Shown in pieces: positions 47,872 to 61,110 of a stretch of 64,000 bases of DNA (within the stretch, counting starts at the first letter, position 1; the number at the start of each line of letters is the position of its first letter). Made by a program: the position numbers and the translations under genes. Origin of the DNA: Hyparrhenia diplandra (taxonomy: Eukaryota > Streptophyta > Magnoliopsida > Poales > Poaceae); the NCBI GenBank assembly GCA_015847255.1, contig JADLZK010009206.1, positions 124,001-188,000 of the forward strand. The letters are read 5' to 3'. The notes under the pieces were generated by a model. It did not search any database. It was not told the DNA's origin and saw only the letters and a program-made list of their open reading frames with translations.

Positions 47872-50800
47872 ATTAATATATGTTTCGGATGTCACATTAG
47901 GGATTGGTGGCGGTGATTTCAGCGCTAACTCTAAACAAAGAGTAGTTTCCAATCCGGCTTTAGAAACGAGGTAGACTTCTTCGCGGTTGTGGAATCAAAT
48001 GCCCCACCCTAGAGAACCTAAATTTGAACAAGTGGACCATTAGAGAGTTTTTCTAAGAATAACTTGTCATAGGCCTCAACGTAGCACTTGTTTAGTGTGA
48101 AATCTTGGAATTCCATCGAAAATCTTTGTGTTGACCTCCGTGCGAAACAAGAAGGGGAACGACCTAAAGGTACATAGGAAGTTAGGGTGGATAGATTAAG
48201 AGAAGTTTCCAATCCGTCTATAGAATCAAGCTAGACTTTTTTCGCGGTTGTGGAATCAAATGCCCCACCCTAGAGATCTAAATTTGAACAAGTGGACCAT
48301 TAGAGTTTGTCCAAGAATCACTTGTAATAGGCCTCAAACTAGCACTTGTTTAGAATGAAATCTTAGAATTCCATTAAAAAACCTTTGATCAAAGAAGAAG
48401 GGGAACAACGAAATGTACATAGGAAGTTAGGGTGGGTAGGTTAGATTAGGATCAATTACAATGTGTTCCCCAAGTTAATATATGTATCCGGATGTCACAT
48501 TAGGGATTCTTGGCGGTGGAGCTAACTCTAAACAAAGAGTAGTTTCCAATCTTGCTTTAGAAACAAGGTAGACTTCTTCGGTTGTGGAATCAAATGCCCC
48601 ATAGAGAACCTAAATTTGAACAAATGGACTATTAGAGAGTTTTTCTAAGAATCACTTGTCATAGGCCTCAACGTAGCTTACCTTCTTGTTCTTCAAGTGT
48701 TTAGGGTGAAATCTTAGAATTCCATCGAAAATCTTTGTGTTGACCTCATCAAAACAAGAAGGGAAAGCGACACGAAAGGTACATAGGAAGTTAGGGTGGA
48801 TAGATTAAGAGAAGTTTCCAATCCGTCTATAGAATCAAGCTAGACTTTTTTCGCGGTTGTGGAATCAAATGCCCCACCCTAGAGATCTAAATTTGAACAA
48901 GTGCACCATTAGAGAGGTTTTCTAAGAATCACTTGTAATAGGCCTCAAACTAGCACTTGTTTAGAATGAAATCTTAGAATTCCATTAAAAATCTTTGTGT
49001 CGACCTACGTCTTTGAAACAAGAAGGGAACGACATGAAATGTACCTAGGAAGTTAGGGTGGGTAGCTTAGATGACGGTAGGATCAATTACAATGTGTTCC
49101 CCAACCATTAATATATGTTCCTTATGTGACATTAGGGATTGTTTGGCGCTGATTTTAGCGCGAACTCTAAACAAAGAGTAGTTTCCAATCCGGCTTTAGA
49201 AACGAGGTAGACTTCTTCGCGGTTGTGGAATCAAATGCCCCACGCTAGAGAACCTAAATTTGAACAAGTTTACCATTAGAGAGTTTTATTCTTCACGGTT
49301 GTGGAATCAAATGCCCCACGCTAGAGAACCTAAATTTGAACAAGTGGACCATTAGAGAGTTTTTCTAAGAATAATTGTCATAGGACTCAACGAAGCACTT
49401 GTTTAGAGTGAAATCTTGGAATTCCATCAAAAATCTTTGTGTCGCCTCCGTACGAGGAACAAGAAGGGGAGCGACACGAAAGGTACATAGCAAGTTAGGG
49501 TGGGCCAGATTAAGAGAAGTTTCCAATCCGTCTATAGAATCAAGCTAAACTTTTTTCGCGGTTGTGGAATCAAATGCCCCACCCTAGAGATCTAAATTTG
49601 AACAAGTGGACCATTAGAGAGTTTTTTCCAAGAATCACTTGTAATAGGCCTCAAACTAGCACTTGTTTAGAATGAAATCTTAGAATTCCATTAAAAATCT
49701 TTGTGTCGACCTACGTCTTTGAAACAAGAAGGGAAGCGACACGAAATGTACCTAGGAAGTTAGGGTGGGTAGGTTAGATGACGGTAGGATCAATTACAAT
49801 GTGTTCCCCAACCATTAATATATGTTTCGGATGTGACATTAGGGATTCTTTGGCGTTGATTTTAGCGCTAACTCTAAACAAAGAGTAGTTTCCAATCCGG
49901 CTTTAGAAACGAGGTAGACTTCTTTATTTGTTGTGGAATCAAATGCCCCACCCTAGAGAACCTAAATTTGAACAAGTGGACCATTAGAGAGTTTTTCTAA
50001 GAATAATTGTCATAGGCCTCAACGAAGCACTTGTTTAGGGTGAAATCTTGGAATTCCATCGAAAATCTTTTATGTTGACATCCGTGCACCGAAACAAGAA
50101 GGGGGAGCGACACGAAAGGTACATAGGAAGTTAGGGTGGATAGATTAAGAGAAGTTTCCAATCCGTCTATAGAATCAAGCTAGACTTTTTTAGCGGTTGT
50201 GGAATCAAATGCCCTACCCTAGAGATCTAAATTTGAACAAGTGGACCATTAGAGAGTTTTTCCAAGAATCACTTGTAATAGGCCTCAAACTAGCACTTGT
50301 TTAGAATGAAATCTTAGAATTCCATTAAAAATCTTTGTGTCGACCTACGTCTTTGAAACAAGAAGGGGAACGACACAAAATGTACCTAGGAAGTTAGGGT
50401 GGGTAGGTTAGATGACGGTAGGATCAATTACAATGTGTTCCCCAACCATTAATATATGTTCCCGATGTGACATTAGGCATTGCCGGCGCTGATTTTAGCG
50501 CGAACTCTAAACAAAAAGAGTAGTTTCCAATCCGGCTTTAGAAACGAGGTAGACTTCTTCGCGATTTGTGGAATCAAATGCCCCATGCTAGAGAACCTAA
50601 ATTTGAACAAGTGGACCATTAGAGAGTTTTTCTAAGAATAATTGTCATAGGCCTCAACGTAGCACTTGTTTAGAGTGAAATCTTGGAATTCCATCGAAAA
50701 TCTTTGTGGCGACCTCCGCATCGGAACAAGAAGGGGGCGACACGAAAGGTACATAGCAAGTTAGGGTGGATAGGTTAAGAGAAGTTTCAAATCGGGCTAT

Positions 50801-51338
50801 AGAATCGAGCTAGACTTTTTCGCGGTTGTGGAATCAAATGCCTCACCCTAGAGAACCTAAATTTGAACAAGTGGACCATTAGAGAGTTTTTCTAAGAATA
50901 ATTGTCATAGGACTCAACGAAGCACTTGTTTAGAGTGAAATTTTGGAATTCCATCGAAAATCTTTGTGTCAACCTCCCGCATAGGAACAAGAAGGGGAAT
51001 GACACTAAAGGTACATAGCAAGTTAGGGTGGACAGATTAAGAGAAGTTTCCAATCCGTCTATAGAATCAAACTAGACTTTTTCATGGTTGTGGAATCAAA
51101 TGCCCCACCCTAGAGATCTAAATTTGAACAAGTGGACCATTAGAGAGTTTTTCAAGAATCACTTGTAATAGGCCTCAAACTAGCACTTGTTTAGAATGAA
51201 ATCTTAGAATTCCATTAAAAATCTTTGTGTCGACCTACGTCTTTGAAACAAGAAGGGGAAGCGACACGAAATGTACCTAGGAAGTTAGGGTGGGTAGGTT
51301 AGATGACGGTAGGATCAATTACAATGTGTTCCCCAACC
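47872..51338. repeat. Array B superunit 1 (S-S-S+-S-L, 3467 bp)
   Basis: Anchor spacings are 602, 633, 707, 634 and 891 bp. The first internal anchor (48474) has the gttaatatatgtatc form followed by atgtcacatt, the same phase marker seen in later superunits. The S+ unit (49107-49813) carries a 76-bp partial duplication. The L unit (50448-51338) contains an A-like middle monomer near 50810 (gaatcgagctagac, gcctcaccctag). Confidence 0.8.
49213..49337. repeat. 76-bp partial monomer duplication that defines the S+ unit
   Basis: The segment starting ttcttcgcggttgtgg at 49213 is repeated from 49289 (ttcttcacggttgtgg), joined through tttaccattagagag. Related forms with the tttaccattagag junction occur at about 47325 and 55540, and the 706-bp unit at 58835 is at the same phase. 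Confidence 0.85.
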
Positions 51339-54113
51339 ATTAATATATGTTTCGATGTGACATTAGGGATTGCCGGGCGCTGATTTTAGCGCGAACTCTA
51401 AACAAAGAGTAGTTTCCAATCCGGCTTTAGAAACGAGGTAGACTTCTTCGCGGTTGTGGAATCAAAATGCCCCATGCTAGAGAACCTAAATTTGAACAAG
51501 TGGACCATTAGAGAGTTTTTCTAAGAATAATTGTCATAGGACTCAACGAAGCACTTGTTTAGAGTGAAATCTTGGAATTCCATCAAAAATCTTTGTGTGA
51601 CCTCCGTGCGGAACAAGAAGGGGAAGCGACACGAAAGGTACATAGCAAGTTAGGGTGGACAGATTAAGAGAAGTTTCCAATCCGTCTATAGAATCAAGCT
51701 AAACTTTTTCGCGGTTGTGGAATCAAATGCCCCACCCTAGAGATCTAAATTTGAATAAGTGGACCATTAGAGAGTTTTTTCCAAGAATCACTTGTAATAG
51801 GCCTCAAACTAGCACTTGTTTAGAATGAAATCTTAGAATTCCATTAAAAATCTTTGTGTTAACCTATGTCTTTGAAACAAGAAGGGGAACGACACGAAAT
51901 GTACATAGGAAGTTAGGGTGGGTAGGTTAGATGACGGTAGGATCAATTACATTGTGTTCCCTAACCGTTAATATATGTATCTGGATGTCACATTAGGGAT
52001 TGCTGGCGGTGATTTCAGCGCTAACTCTAAACAAAGAGTAGTTTCCAATCCGGCTTTAGAAACGAGGTAGACTTCTTCGCGGTTGTGGAATCAAATGCCC
52101 CACCCTAGAGAACCGAAATTTGAACAAGTGGACCATTAGAGAGTTTTTCTAAGAATCACTTGTCATAGGCCTCAACGTGGCTTTTGTTTAGGGTGAAATC
52201 TTGGAATTCCATCGAAAATCTTTGTGTTGACATCCGCATCAGAAACAAGAAGGGGAAGCGACACGTAAAGGTACATAGGAAGTTAGGGTGGATAGATTAA
52301 GAGAAGTTTCCAATCCGTCTATAGAATCAAGCTAGACTTTTTCGCGGTTGTGGAATCAAATGCCCCACCCTAGAGATCTAAATTTGAACAAGTGGACCAT
52401 TAGAGAGTTTTTCTAAGAATCACTTGTAATAGGCCTCAAACTAGCACTTGTTTAGAATGAAATCTTAGAATTCCATTAAAAATCTTTGTGTCGACCTACG
52501 TCTTTGAAACAAGAAGGGGAACGACACAAATGTACATAGGAAGTTAGGGTGGGTAGGTTAGATGACGGTAGGATCAATTACAATGTGTTCCCCAACCATT
52601 AATATATATGTTCGGATGTCACATTAGGGATTCTAGCGGTGATTTTAGTGCTAACTCTAAACAAAGAGTAGTTTCCAATCCGGCTTTAGAAACGAGGTAG
52701 ACTTCTTCGCGGTTGTGGAATCAAATGCCCCACCCTAGAGAACCTAAATTTGAACAAGTGGACCATTAGAGAGTTTTTCTAAGAATAATTGTCATAGGCC
52801 TCAACGTGGCACTTGTTTAGGGTGAAATCTTGGAATTCCATCGAAAATCTTTGTGTTGACCTCCGTACCGAAACAAGAAGGGGAACGACACGAAAGGTAC
52901 ATAGGAAGTTAGGGTGGATAGATTAAGAGAAGTTTCCAATCCGTCTATAGAATCAAGCTAGACTTTTTCGCGGTTGTGGAATCAAATGCCCCACCCTAGA
53001 GATCTAAATTTGAACAAGTGGACCATTAGAGAGTTTTTCTAAGAATCACTTGTAATAGGCCTCAAACTAGCACTTGTTTAGAATGAAATCTTAGAATTCC
53101 ATTAAAAATCTTTGTGTCGACCTACGTACTGAAACAAGAAGGGGAACGACACGAAATGTACCTAGGAAGTTAGGGTGGGTAGCTTAGATGACGGTAGGAT
53201 CAATTACAATGTGTTCCCCAACCATTAATATATGTTCTCGATGTGACATTAGGGATTCTTCGGGCGCTGATTTTAGCACGAACTCTAAACAAAGAGTAGT
53301 TTCCAATCCGGCTTTAGAAACGAGGTAGACTTCTTCGCGGTTGTGGAATCAAATGCCCCACGCTAGAGAACCTAAATTTGAACAAGTGGACCATTAGAGA
53401 GTTTTTCTAAGAATAATTGTCATAGGCCTCAACGTAGCACTTGTTTAGAGTGAAATCTTGGAATTCCATCAAAAAATCTTTGTGTCGACCTCCGCATCGA
53501 ACAAGAAGGGGAACGACACGAAAGGTACATAGCAAGTTAGGGTGGATAGGTTAAGAGAAGTTTCAAATCGGTCTATAGAATCAAGCTAGACTTTTTCGCG
53601 GTTGTGGAATCAAATGCCCCACCCTAGAGAACCTAAATTTGAATAAGTGGACCATTAGAGAGTTTTTCTAAGAATAATTGTCATAGGACTCAAACTAGCA
53701 CTTGTTTAGAATGAAATCTTAGAATTCCATTAAAAATTTTTGTGTCAACCTATGTCTTTGAAACAAGAAGGGGAATGACACGAAAGGTACATAGCATGTT
53801 AGGGTGGGTAGGTTAAGAGAAGTTTCCAATCCGTCTATAGAATCAAACTAGATTTTTTCCCGGTTGTGGAATCAAATGCCCCACCCTAGAGATCTAAATT
53901 TGAACAAGTGGACCATTAGAGAGTTTTTCCAAGAATCACTTGTAATAGGCCTCAAACTAGCACTTGTTTAGAATGAAATCTTAGATTTCCATTAAAAATC
54001 AAATGCCCCACCCTATGAACCGAAAACAAGAAGTGGACCATTAAATGTACCTAGGAAGTTAGGGTGGGTAGGTTAGATGACGTTTAGGATCAATTACAAT
54101 GTGTTCCCCAACC
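51339..54113. repeat. Array B superunit 2, one unit short (S-S-S-L, 2775 bp)
   Basis: Anchor spacings are 628, 631, 626 and 890 bp. The first internal anchor (51967) has the ccgttaatatatgtatc phase marker. Compared with superunits 1, 3 and 4 the S+ unit is missing, consistent with loss of one unit by unequal exchange. Confidence 0.75.
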
Positions 54114-57100
54114 ATTAATATATGTTTGACGATGTGACATTAGGGATTTCACGAAAGGTGATAGGAAGTTAACTCTAAACTAAGAGTAGTTTCCAATCCG
54201 GCTTTAGAATCAAGGTAGACTTTTTCGCGGTTGTGGAATCAAATGCCCCACCCTAGAGAACCTAAATTTGAACAAGTGGACCATTAGAGAGTTTTTCTAA
54301 GAATAATTGTCATAGGCCTCAACGAAGCACTTGTTTAGTGTGAAATCTTGGATTTCCATCGAAAATCTTTATGTCGACCTCCGTCTTCGAAACAAGAAGG
54401 GGAGCGACACAAAGGTACATAGCAAGTTAGGGTGGATAGATTAAGAGAAGTTTCCAATCAATCTATAGAATCAAGCTAGACTTTAATATATGTTGTGGAA
54501 TCAAATGCCCCACCCTAGAGATCTAAATTTGAACAAGTGGACCATTAGAGAGTTTTTCCAAGAATCACTTATAATAGGCCTCAAACTAGCACTTGTTTAG
54601 AATGAAATCTTAGAATTCCATTAAAAATCTTTTGTGTCGAAATTTGAACAATTGAAACAAGAAGGGAGTTTTTCTAAGAAAATGTACATAGGAAGTTAGG
54701 GTGGGTAGGTTAGATGACGGTAGGATCAATTACAATGTGTTCCCCAAATCTTAATATATGTATCCGGATGTCACATTAGGGGCGACGGGCGGTGATTTCA
54801 AGTTAACTCTAAACAAAGAGATAGTTTCCAATCCGGCTATAAAAACGAGGTAGACTTTTCGTGGTTGTGGAATCAAATGCCCCACCCTAGAGAACCTAAA
54901 TTTGAACAAGTGGACCATTAGAGAGTTTTTCTAAGAATAATTGTCATAGGCCTCAACGTGGCACTTGTTTAGGGTGAAATCTTGGAATTCCATCGAAAAT
55001 CTTTGTGTTGACCCTCCGCATCGAAACAAGATGGGGAACGACACTAAAGGTACATAGGAAGTTAGGGTGGATAGATTAAGAGAAGTTTCCAATCCGTCTA
55101 TAGAATCAAGCTAGACTTTTTCGCGGTTGTGGAATCAAATGCCCCACCCTAGAGATCTAAATTTGAACAAGTGGACCATTAGAGAGGTTTTTCAAGAATC
55201 ACTTGTAATAGGCCTCAAACTAGCACTTGTTTAGAATGAAATCTTAGAATTCCATTAAAAATCTTTTTGTGTCGACCTACGTCTTGAAACAAGAAGGGGA
55301 GCGACACGAAATGTACCTAGGAAGTTAGGGTGGGTAGCTTAGATGACGGTAGGATCAATTACAATGTGTTCCCCAACCATTAATATATGTACCGATGTGA
55401 CATTAGGGATTCTTTGGCGGTGATTTTAGTGCTAACTCTAAACAAAGAGTAGTTTCCAATCCGGCTTTAGAAACGAGGTAGACTTCTTCGCGGTTGTGGA
55501 ATCAAATGCCCCACGCTAGAGAACCTAAATTTGAACAAGTTTACCATTAGAGTTTTAACCGCTAGAGAACCTAAATTTGAACAAGTGGACCATTAGAGAG
55601 TTTTTCTAAGAATAATTGTCATAGGACTCAACGAAGCACTTGTTTAGAGTGAAATCTTGGAATTCCATCAAAAATCTTTGTGTTGACCTCCGCATCGAAA
55701 CAAGAAGGGAACGACACGAAAGGTACATAGCAAGTTAGGGTGGATAGATTAAGAGAAGTTTCCAATCCGTCTATAGAATCAAGCTAAACTTTTTTCGCGG
55801 TTGTGGAATCAAATGCCCCACCCTAGAGATCTAAATTTGAACAAGTGGACCATTAGAGAGTTTTTCCAAGAATCACTTGTAATAGGCCTCAAACTAGCAC
55901 TTGTTTAGAATGAAATCTTAGAATTCCATTAAAAATCTTTTGTGTCGACCTACGTCTTTGAAACAAGAAGGGAACGACATGAAATGTACCTAGGAAGTTA
56001 GGGTGGGTAGGTTAGATGACTGATAGGATCAATTACAATGTGTTCCCCAACCATTAATATATGTTTTTCGATGTGACATTAGGGATTCTTCGGCGCTGAT
56101 TTTAGCGCGAACTCTAAACAAAGAGTAGTTTCCAATCCGGCTTTAGAAACGAGGTAGACTTCTTTCGCGGTTGTGGAATCAAATGCCCCACGCTAGAGAA
56201 CCTAAATTTGAACAAGTGGACCATTAGAGAGTTTTTCTAAGAATAATTGTCATAGGACTCAACGAAGCACTTGTTTAGTGTGAAATCTTGGAATTCCATC
56301 GAAAATCTTTTGTGTGTCGACCTCCGCATCGGAAACAAGATGGGGAACGACACGAAAGGTACATAGCAAGTTAGGGTGGACAGATTAAGAGAAGTTTCCA
56401 ATCCGTCTATAGAATCAAGCTAGACTTTTTCGCGGTTGTGGAATCAAATGCCCCACCCTAGAGATCTAAATTTGAACAAGTGGACAATTAGAGAGTTTTT
56501 CCAAGAATCACTTGTAATAGGCCTCAAACTAGCACTTGTTTAGAATGAAATCTTAGAATTCCATTAAAAATCTCTGTGTCGACCTACGTACTGAAACAAG
56601 AAGGGGAACGACACAAATGTACCTAGGAAGTTAGGGTGGGTAGCTTAGATGACGGTAGGATCAATTACAATGTGTTCCCCAACCATTAATATATGTTCTC
56701 GATGTGACATTAGGGATTCTTCGGCGCTGATTTTAGTGCGAACTCTAAACAAAGAGTAGTTTCCAATCCGGCTTTAGAAACGAGGTAGACTTCTTCGCGG
56801 TTGTGGAATCAAATGCCCCATGCTAGAGAACCTAAATTTGAACAAGTGGACCATTAGAGAGTTTTTCTAAGAATAATTGTCATAGGCCTCAACGTAGCAC
56901 TTGTTTAGAGTGAAATCTTGGAATTCCATCGAAAATCTTTGTGGCGACCTCCGTACCGGAATAAGAAGGGGAACGACACGAAAGGTACATAACAAGTTAG
57001 GGTGGATAGGTTAAGAGAAGTTTCAAATCCGGCTATAGAATCGAGCTAGACTTTTTTCGCGGTTGTGGAATCAAATGTCTCGCCCTAGAGAACCTAAATT

Positions 57101-57573
57101 TGAACAAGTGGACCATTAGAGAGTTTTTCTAAGAATAATTGTCATAGGACTCAACGAAGCACTTGTTTAGAGTGAAAGCTTGGAATTCCATCGAAATCTT
57201 TGTGTCAACCTCCCGTCAGGAACAAGAAGGGGAATGACACGAAAGGTACATAGCATGTTAGGGTGGACAGATTAAGAGAAGTTTCCAATCCGTCTATAGA
57301 ATCAAACTAGACTTTTTCACGGTTGTGGAATCAAATGCCCCACCCTAGAGATCTAAATTTGAACAAGTGGACCATTAGAGAGTTTTTCCAAGAATCACTT
57401 GTAATAGGCCTCAAACTAGCACTTGTTTAGAATGAAATCTTAGAATTCCATTAAAAATCTTTGTGTCGACCTACATCTTTGAAACAAGAAGGGGAACGAC
57501 ACGAAATGTACCTAGAAAGTTAGGGTGGGTAGGTTAGATGACGGTAGGATCAATTACAATGTGTTCCCCAACC
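54114..57573. repeat. Array B superunit 3 (S-S-S+-S-L, 3460 bp)
   Basis: Anchor spacings are 636, 629, 674, 632 and 889 bp. The first internal anchor (54750) has the cttaatatatgtatccgg marker. The S+ unit (55379-56052) has a shortened tttaccattagag duplication. The L unit (56685-57573) has an A-like monomer near 57040 (gaatcgagctagac, gtctcgccctag). Mosaic words occur at 54140-54170 and 54470-54790. Confidence 0.8.
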
Positions 57574-60500
57574 ATTAATATATGTTTCTGATGTGACATT
57601 AGGGATTGCTGGCGCTGATTTTAGCGCGAACTCTAAACAAAGAGTAGTTTCCAATCCGGCTTTAGAAACGAGGTAGACTTCTTCGCGGTTGTGGAATCAA
57701 ATGCCCCACGCTAGAGAACCTAAATTTGAACAAGTGGACCATTAGAGAGTTTTTCTAAGAATAATTGTCATAGGACTCAACGAAGCACTTGTTTAGTGTG
57801 AAATCTTGAATTTCCATCAAAAATCTTTTGTGTCAACCTCCATAATTAGGAACAAGAAGGGGAACGACACGAAAGGTACATAGCAAGTTAGGGTGGACAG
57901 ATTAAGAGAAGTTTCCAATCCGTCTATAGAATCAAGCTAGACTTTTTCGCGGTTGTGGAATCAAATGCCCCACCCTAGAGATCTAAATTTGAACAAGTGG
58001 ACCATTAGAGAGTTTTTCCAAGAATCACTTGTAATAGGCCTCAAACTAGCACTTGTTTAGAATGAAATCTTAGAATTCCATTAAAAATCTTTGTGTCGAC
58101 CTATGTACTGAAACAAGAAGGGGAACGACACGAAATGTACATAGGAAGTTAGGGTGGGTAGGTTAGATGATGGTAGGATCAATTACATTGTGTTCCCCAA
58201 CCGTTAATATATGTATCTGGATGTCACATTAGGGATTGCTGGCGGTGATTTCAGCTAACTAACTCTAAACAAAGAGTAGTTTCCAATCCGGCTTTAGAAA
58301 CGAGGTAGACTTCTTCGCGGTTGTGGAATCAAATGCCCCACCCTAGAGAACCTAAATTTGAACAAGTGGACCATTAGAGAGTTTTTCTAAGAATCACTTG
58401 TCATAGGCCTCAACGTAGCACCTGTTTAGGGTGAAATCTTGGAATTCCATCGAAAATCTTTGTGTTGACCTCCGTACCGAAACAAGAAGGGGAACGACAC
58501 GAAAGGTACATAGGAAGTTAGGGTGGATAGATTAAGAGAAGTTTCCAATCCGTCTATAGAATCAAGCTAGACTTTTTCGCGGTTGTGGAATCAAATGCCC
58601 CACCCTAGAGATCTAAATTTGAACAAGTGGACCATTAGAGAGTTTTTTCAAGAATCACTTGTAATAGGCCTCAAACTAGCACTTGTTTAGAATGAAATCT
58701 TAGAATTCCATTAAAAAATCTTTGTGTCGACCTACACGCATTGAAACAAGAAGGGGAACGACACAAATGTACCTAGGAAGTTAGGGTGGGTAGGTTAGAT
58801 GACGGTAGGATCAATTACAATGTGTTCCCCAACCATTAATATATGTTTTCGATGTGACATTAGGGATGTGACATTAGGGGCTTTAGAAACGAGGTAGACT
58901 TCGCTGATTTTCAAATGCCCCACGCTAGAGAACCGAAATTTCTAAACCAAGTGAGTTTTTCTAGAATAATTTTCCAATAGCACTTGTTGAAAGAAATCGA
59001 AAAGGTAGACTTCTACATAGCAAGTTGTGGAATCAAATGCCCAACCCTAGAGAACCTAAATTTGAACAATTTGGACCATTAGAGAGTTTTTCTAAGAATA
59101 ATTGTCATAGGACTCAATGAAGCACTTGTTTAGTGTGAAATCTTGGAATTCCATCGAAAATCTTTATGTCGACCTCGCATCGCAGGAACAAGAAGGGGAA
59201 CGACACGAAAAGGTACATAGCAAGTTAGGGTGGACAGATTAAGAGAAGTTTCCAATCCGTCTATAGAATCAAGCTAGACTTTTTCGCGGTTGTGGAATCA
59301 AATGCCCCACCCTAGAGATCTAAATTTGAACAAGTGGACCATTAGAGAGTTTTTCAAGAATCACTTGTAATAGGCCTCAAACTAGCACTTGTTTAGAATG
59401 AAATCTTAGAATTCCATTAAAAATCTTTGTGTCGACCTACGTCTTTGAAACAAGAAGGGGAACGACACCTAAATGTACATAGGAAGTTAGGGTGGGTAGG
59501 TTAGATGACGGTAGGATCAATTACAATGTGTTGCCCAACCGTTAATATATGTACCTGGATGTCACATTAGGGACTGCTGGCGGTGATTTTAGTGCTAGCT
59601 CTAAACAAAGAGTAGTTTCCAATCCGGCTTTAGAAACGAGGTAGACTTCTTCGCGGTTGTGGAATCAAATGCCCCACCCTAGAGAACCTAAATTTGAACA
59701 AGTGGACCATTAGAGAGTTTTTCTAAGAATCACTTGTCATAGGCCTCAACGTAGCTTTTTGTTTAGGGTGAAATCTTGGAATTCCATCGAAAATCTTTGT
59801 GTTGACCTCCGTACCGAAACAAGAAGGGGAACGACACGAAAGGTACATAGGAAGTTAGGGTGGATAGATTAAGAGAAGTTTCCAATCCGTCTATAGAATC
59901 AAGCTAGACTTTTTCGCGGTTGTGGAATCAAATGCCCCACCCTAGAGATCTAAATTTGAACAAGTGGACCATTAGAGAGTTTTTCTAAGAATCACTTGTA
60001 ATAGGCCTCAAACTAGCACTTGTTTAGAATGAAATCTTAGAATTCCATTAAAAACTCTTTGTGTCGACCTACGTCTTTGAAACAAGAAGGGGAACGACAT
60101 GAAATGTACCTAGGAAGTTAGGGTGGGTAGGTTAGATGACGGTAGGATCAATTACAATGTGTTCCCCAACCATTAATATATGTTTCTGATGTGACATTAG
60201 GGATTGCTGGCGCTGATTTTAGCGCGAACTCTAAACAAAGAGTAGTTTCCAATCCGGCTTTAGAAACGAGGTAGACTTCTTCGCGGTTGTGGAATCAAAT
60301 GCCCCACGCTAGAGAACCTAAATTTGAACAAGTGGACCATTAGAGAGTTTTTCTAAGAATAATTGTCATAGGACTCAACGAAGCACTTGTTTAGAGTGAA
60401 ATCTTGGAATTCCATCGAAAATCTTTGTGTCGACCTCATCGAAACAAGAAGGGGAACGACATGAAAGGTACATAGAAAGTTAGGGTGGATAGGTTAAGAG

Positions 60501-61063
60501 AAGTTTCCAATCCGGCTATAGAATCAAGCTAGACTTTTTTTTCGCGGTTGTGGATTCAAATGCCCCACCCTAGAGAACCTAAATTTGAACAAGTGGACCA
60601 TTAGAGAGTTTTTCTAAGAATAATTGTCATAGGACTCAACGAAGCACTTGTTTAGTGTGAAATCTTAGAATTCCATTAAAATCTTTTGTGTCGACCCTAC
60701 GTATTGAACAAGAAGGGGAACGACACAAAAGGTACATAGCAAGTTAGGGTGGATAGATTAAAGAGAAGTTCCCAATTACTATAAAATCAAGCTAGACTTT
60801 AATATATTTTTGTGGATATCAAATGCCTCACCCTAGAGATTTAAATTTGAACAAACTCTAAATTAGAGAGTTTCCAATAAGAATAACTTGTCATAGGCCC
60901 TCAAAGTATAACTTGTTTAGAATGAAATCAAGAATTCCATCGAAAATCTAAATTTGAACTAGTGGAAACAAGAAGGGTTTTTCTAAGAATAAATGTACAT
61001 AGGAAGTTAGGGTGCACTTGTTTAGAGTGAAATCTTAGGATCAATTACAATGTGTTCCCCCGA
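57574..61063. repeat. Array B superunit 4 (S-S-S+-S-L, 3490 bp)
   Basis: Anchor spacings are 629, 632, 706, 631 and 892 bp. The first internal anchor (58203) has the ccgttaatatatgtatc marker. The S+ slot (58835-59540) is scrambled at about 58860-59040 but keeps its length. The L unit ends in a mosaic stretch from about 60690. Confidence 0.8.
58860..59040. other. Scrambled segment inside array B
   Basis: Short array-B words appear out of their usual order: gatgtgacattagggg, ctttagaaacgaggtagac, tcaaatgccccacgctag, aatagcacttgttg and a second aggtagacttct. Normal order resumes at about 59030. Confidence 0.8.
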
Positions 61064-61110
61064 CCTAATATATGTATCTGGATGTGACATTAGGGGACAT
61101 GAAAGGTACA
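60690..61110. other. Mosaic segment at the end of superunit 4
   Basis: Monomer words are partly substituted by words from other monomer positions: gactttaatatat in place of the T-run before cgcggttg, aactctaaattagag inside the conserved accattagag region, ctaaatttgaac where the variable segment should be, and ggacatgaaaggtacatag in the spacer. Confidence 0.75.
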
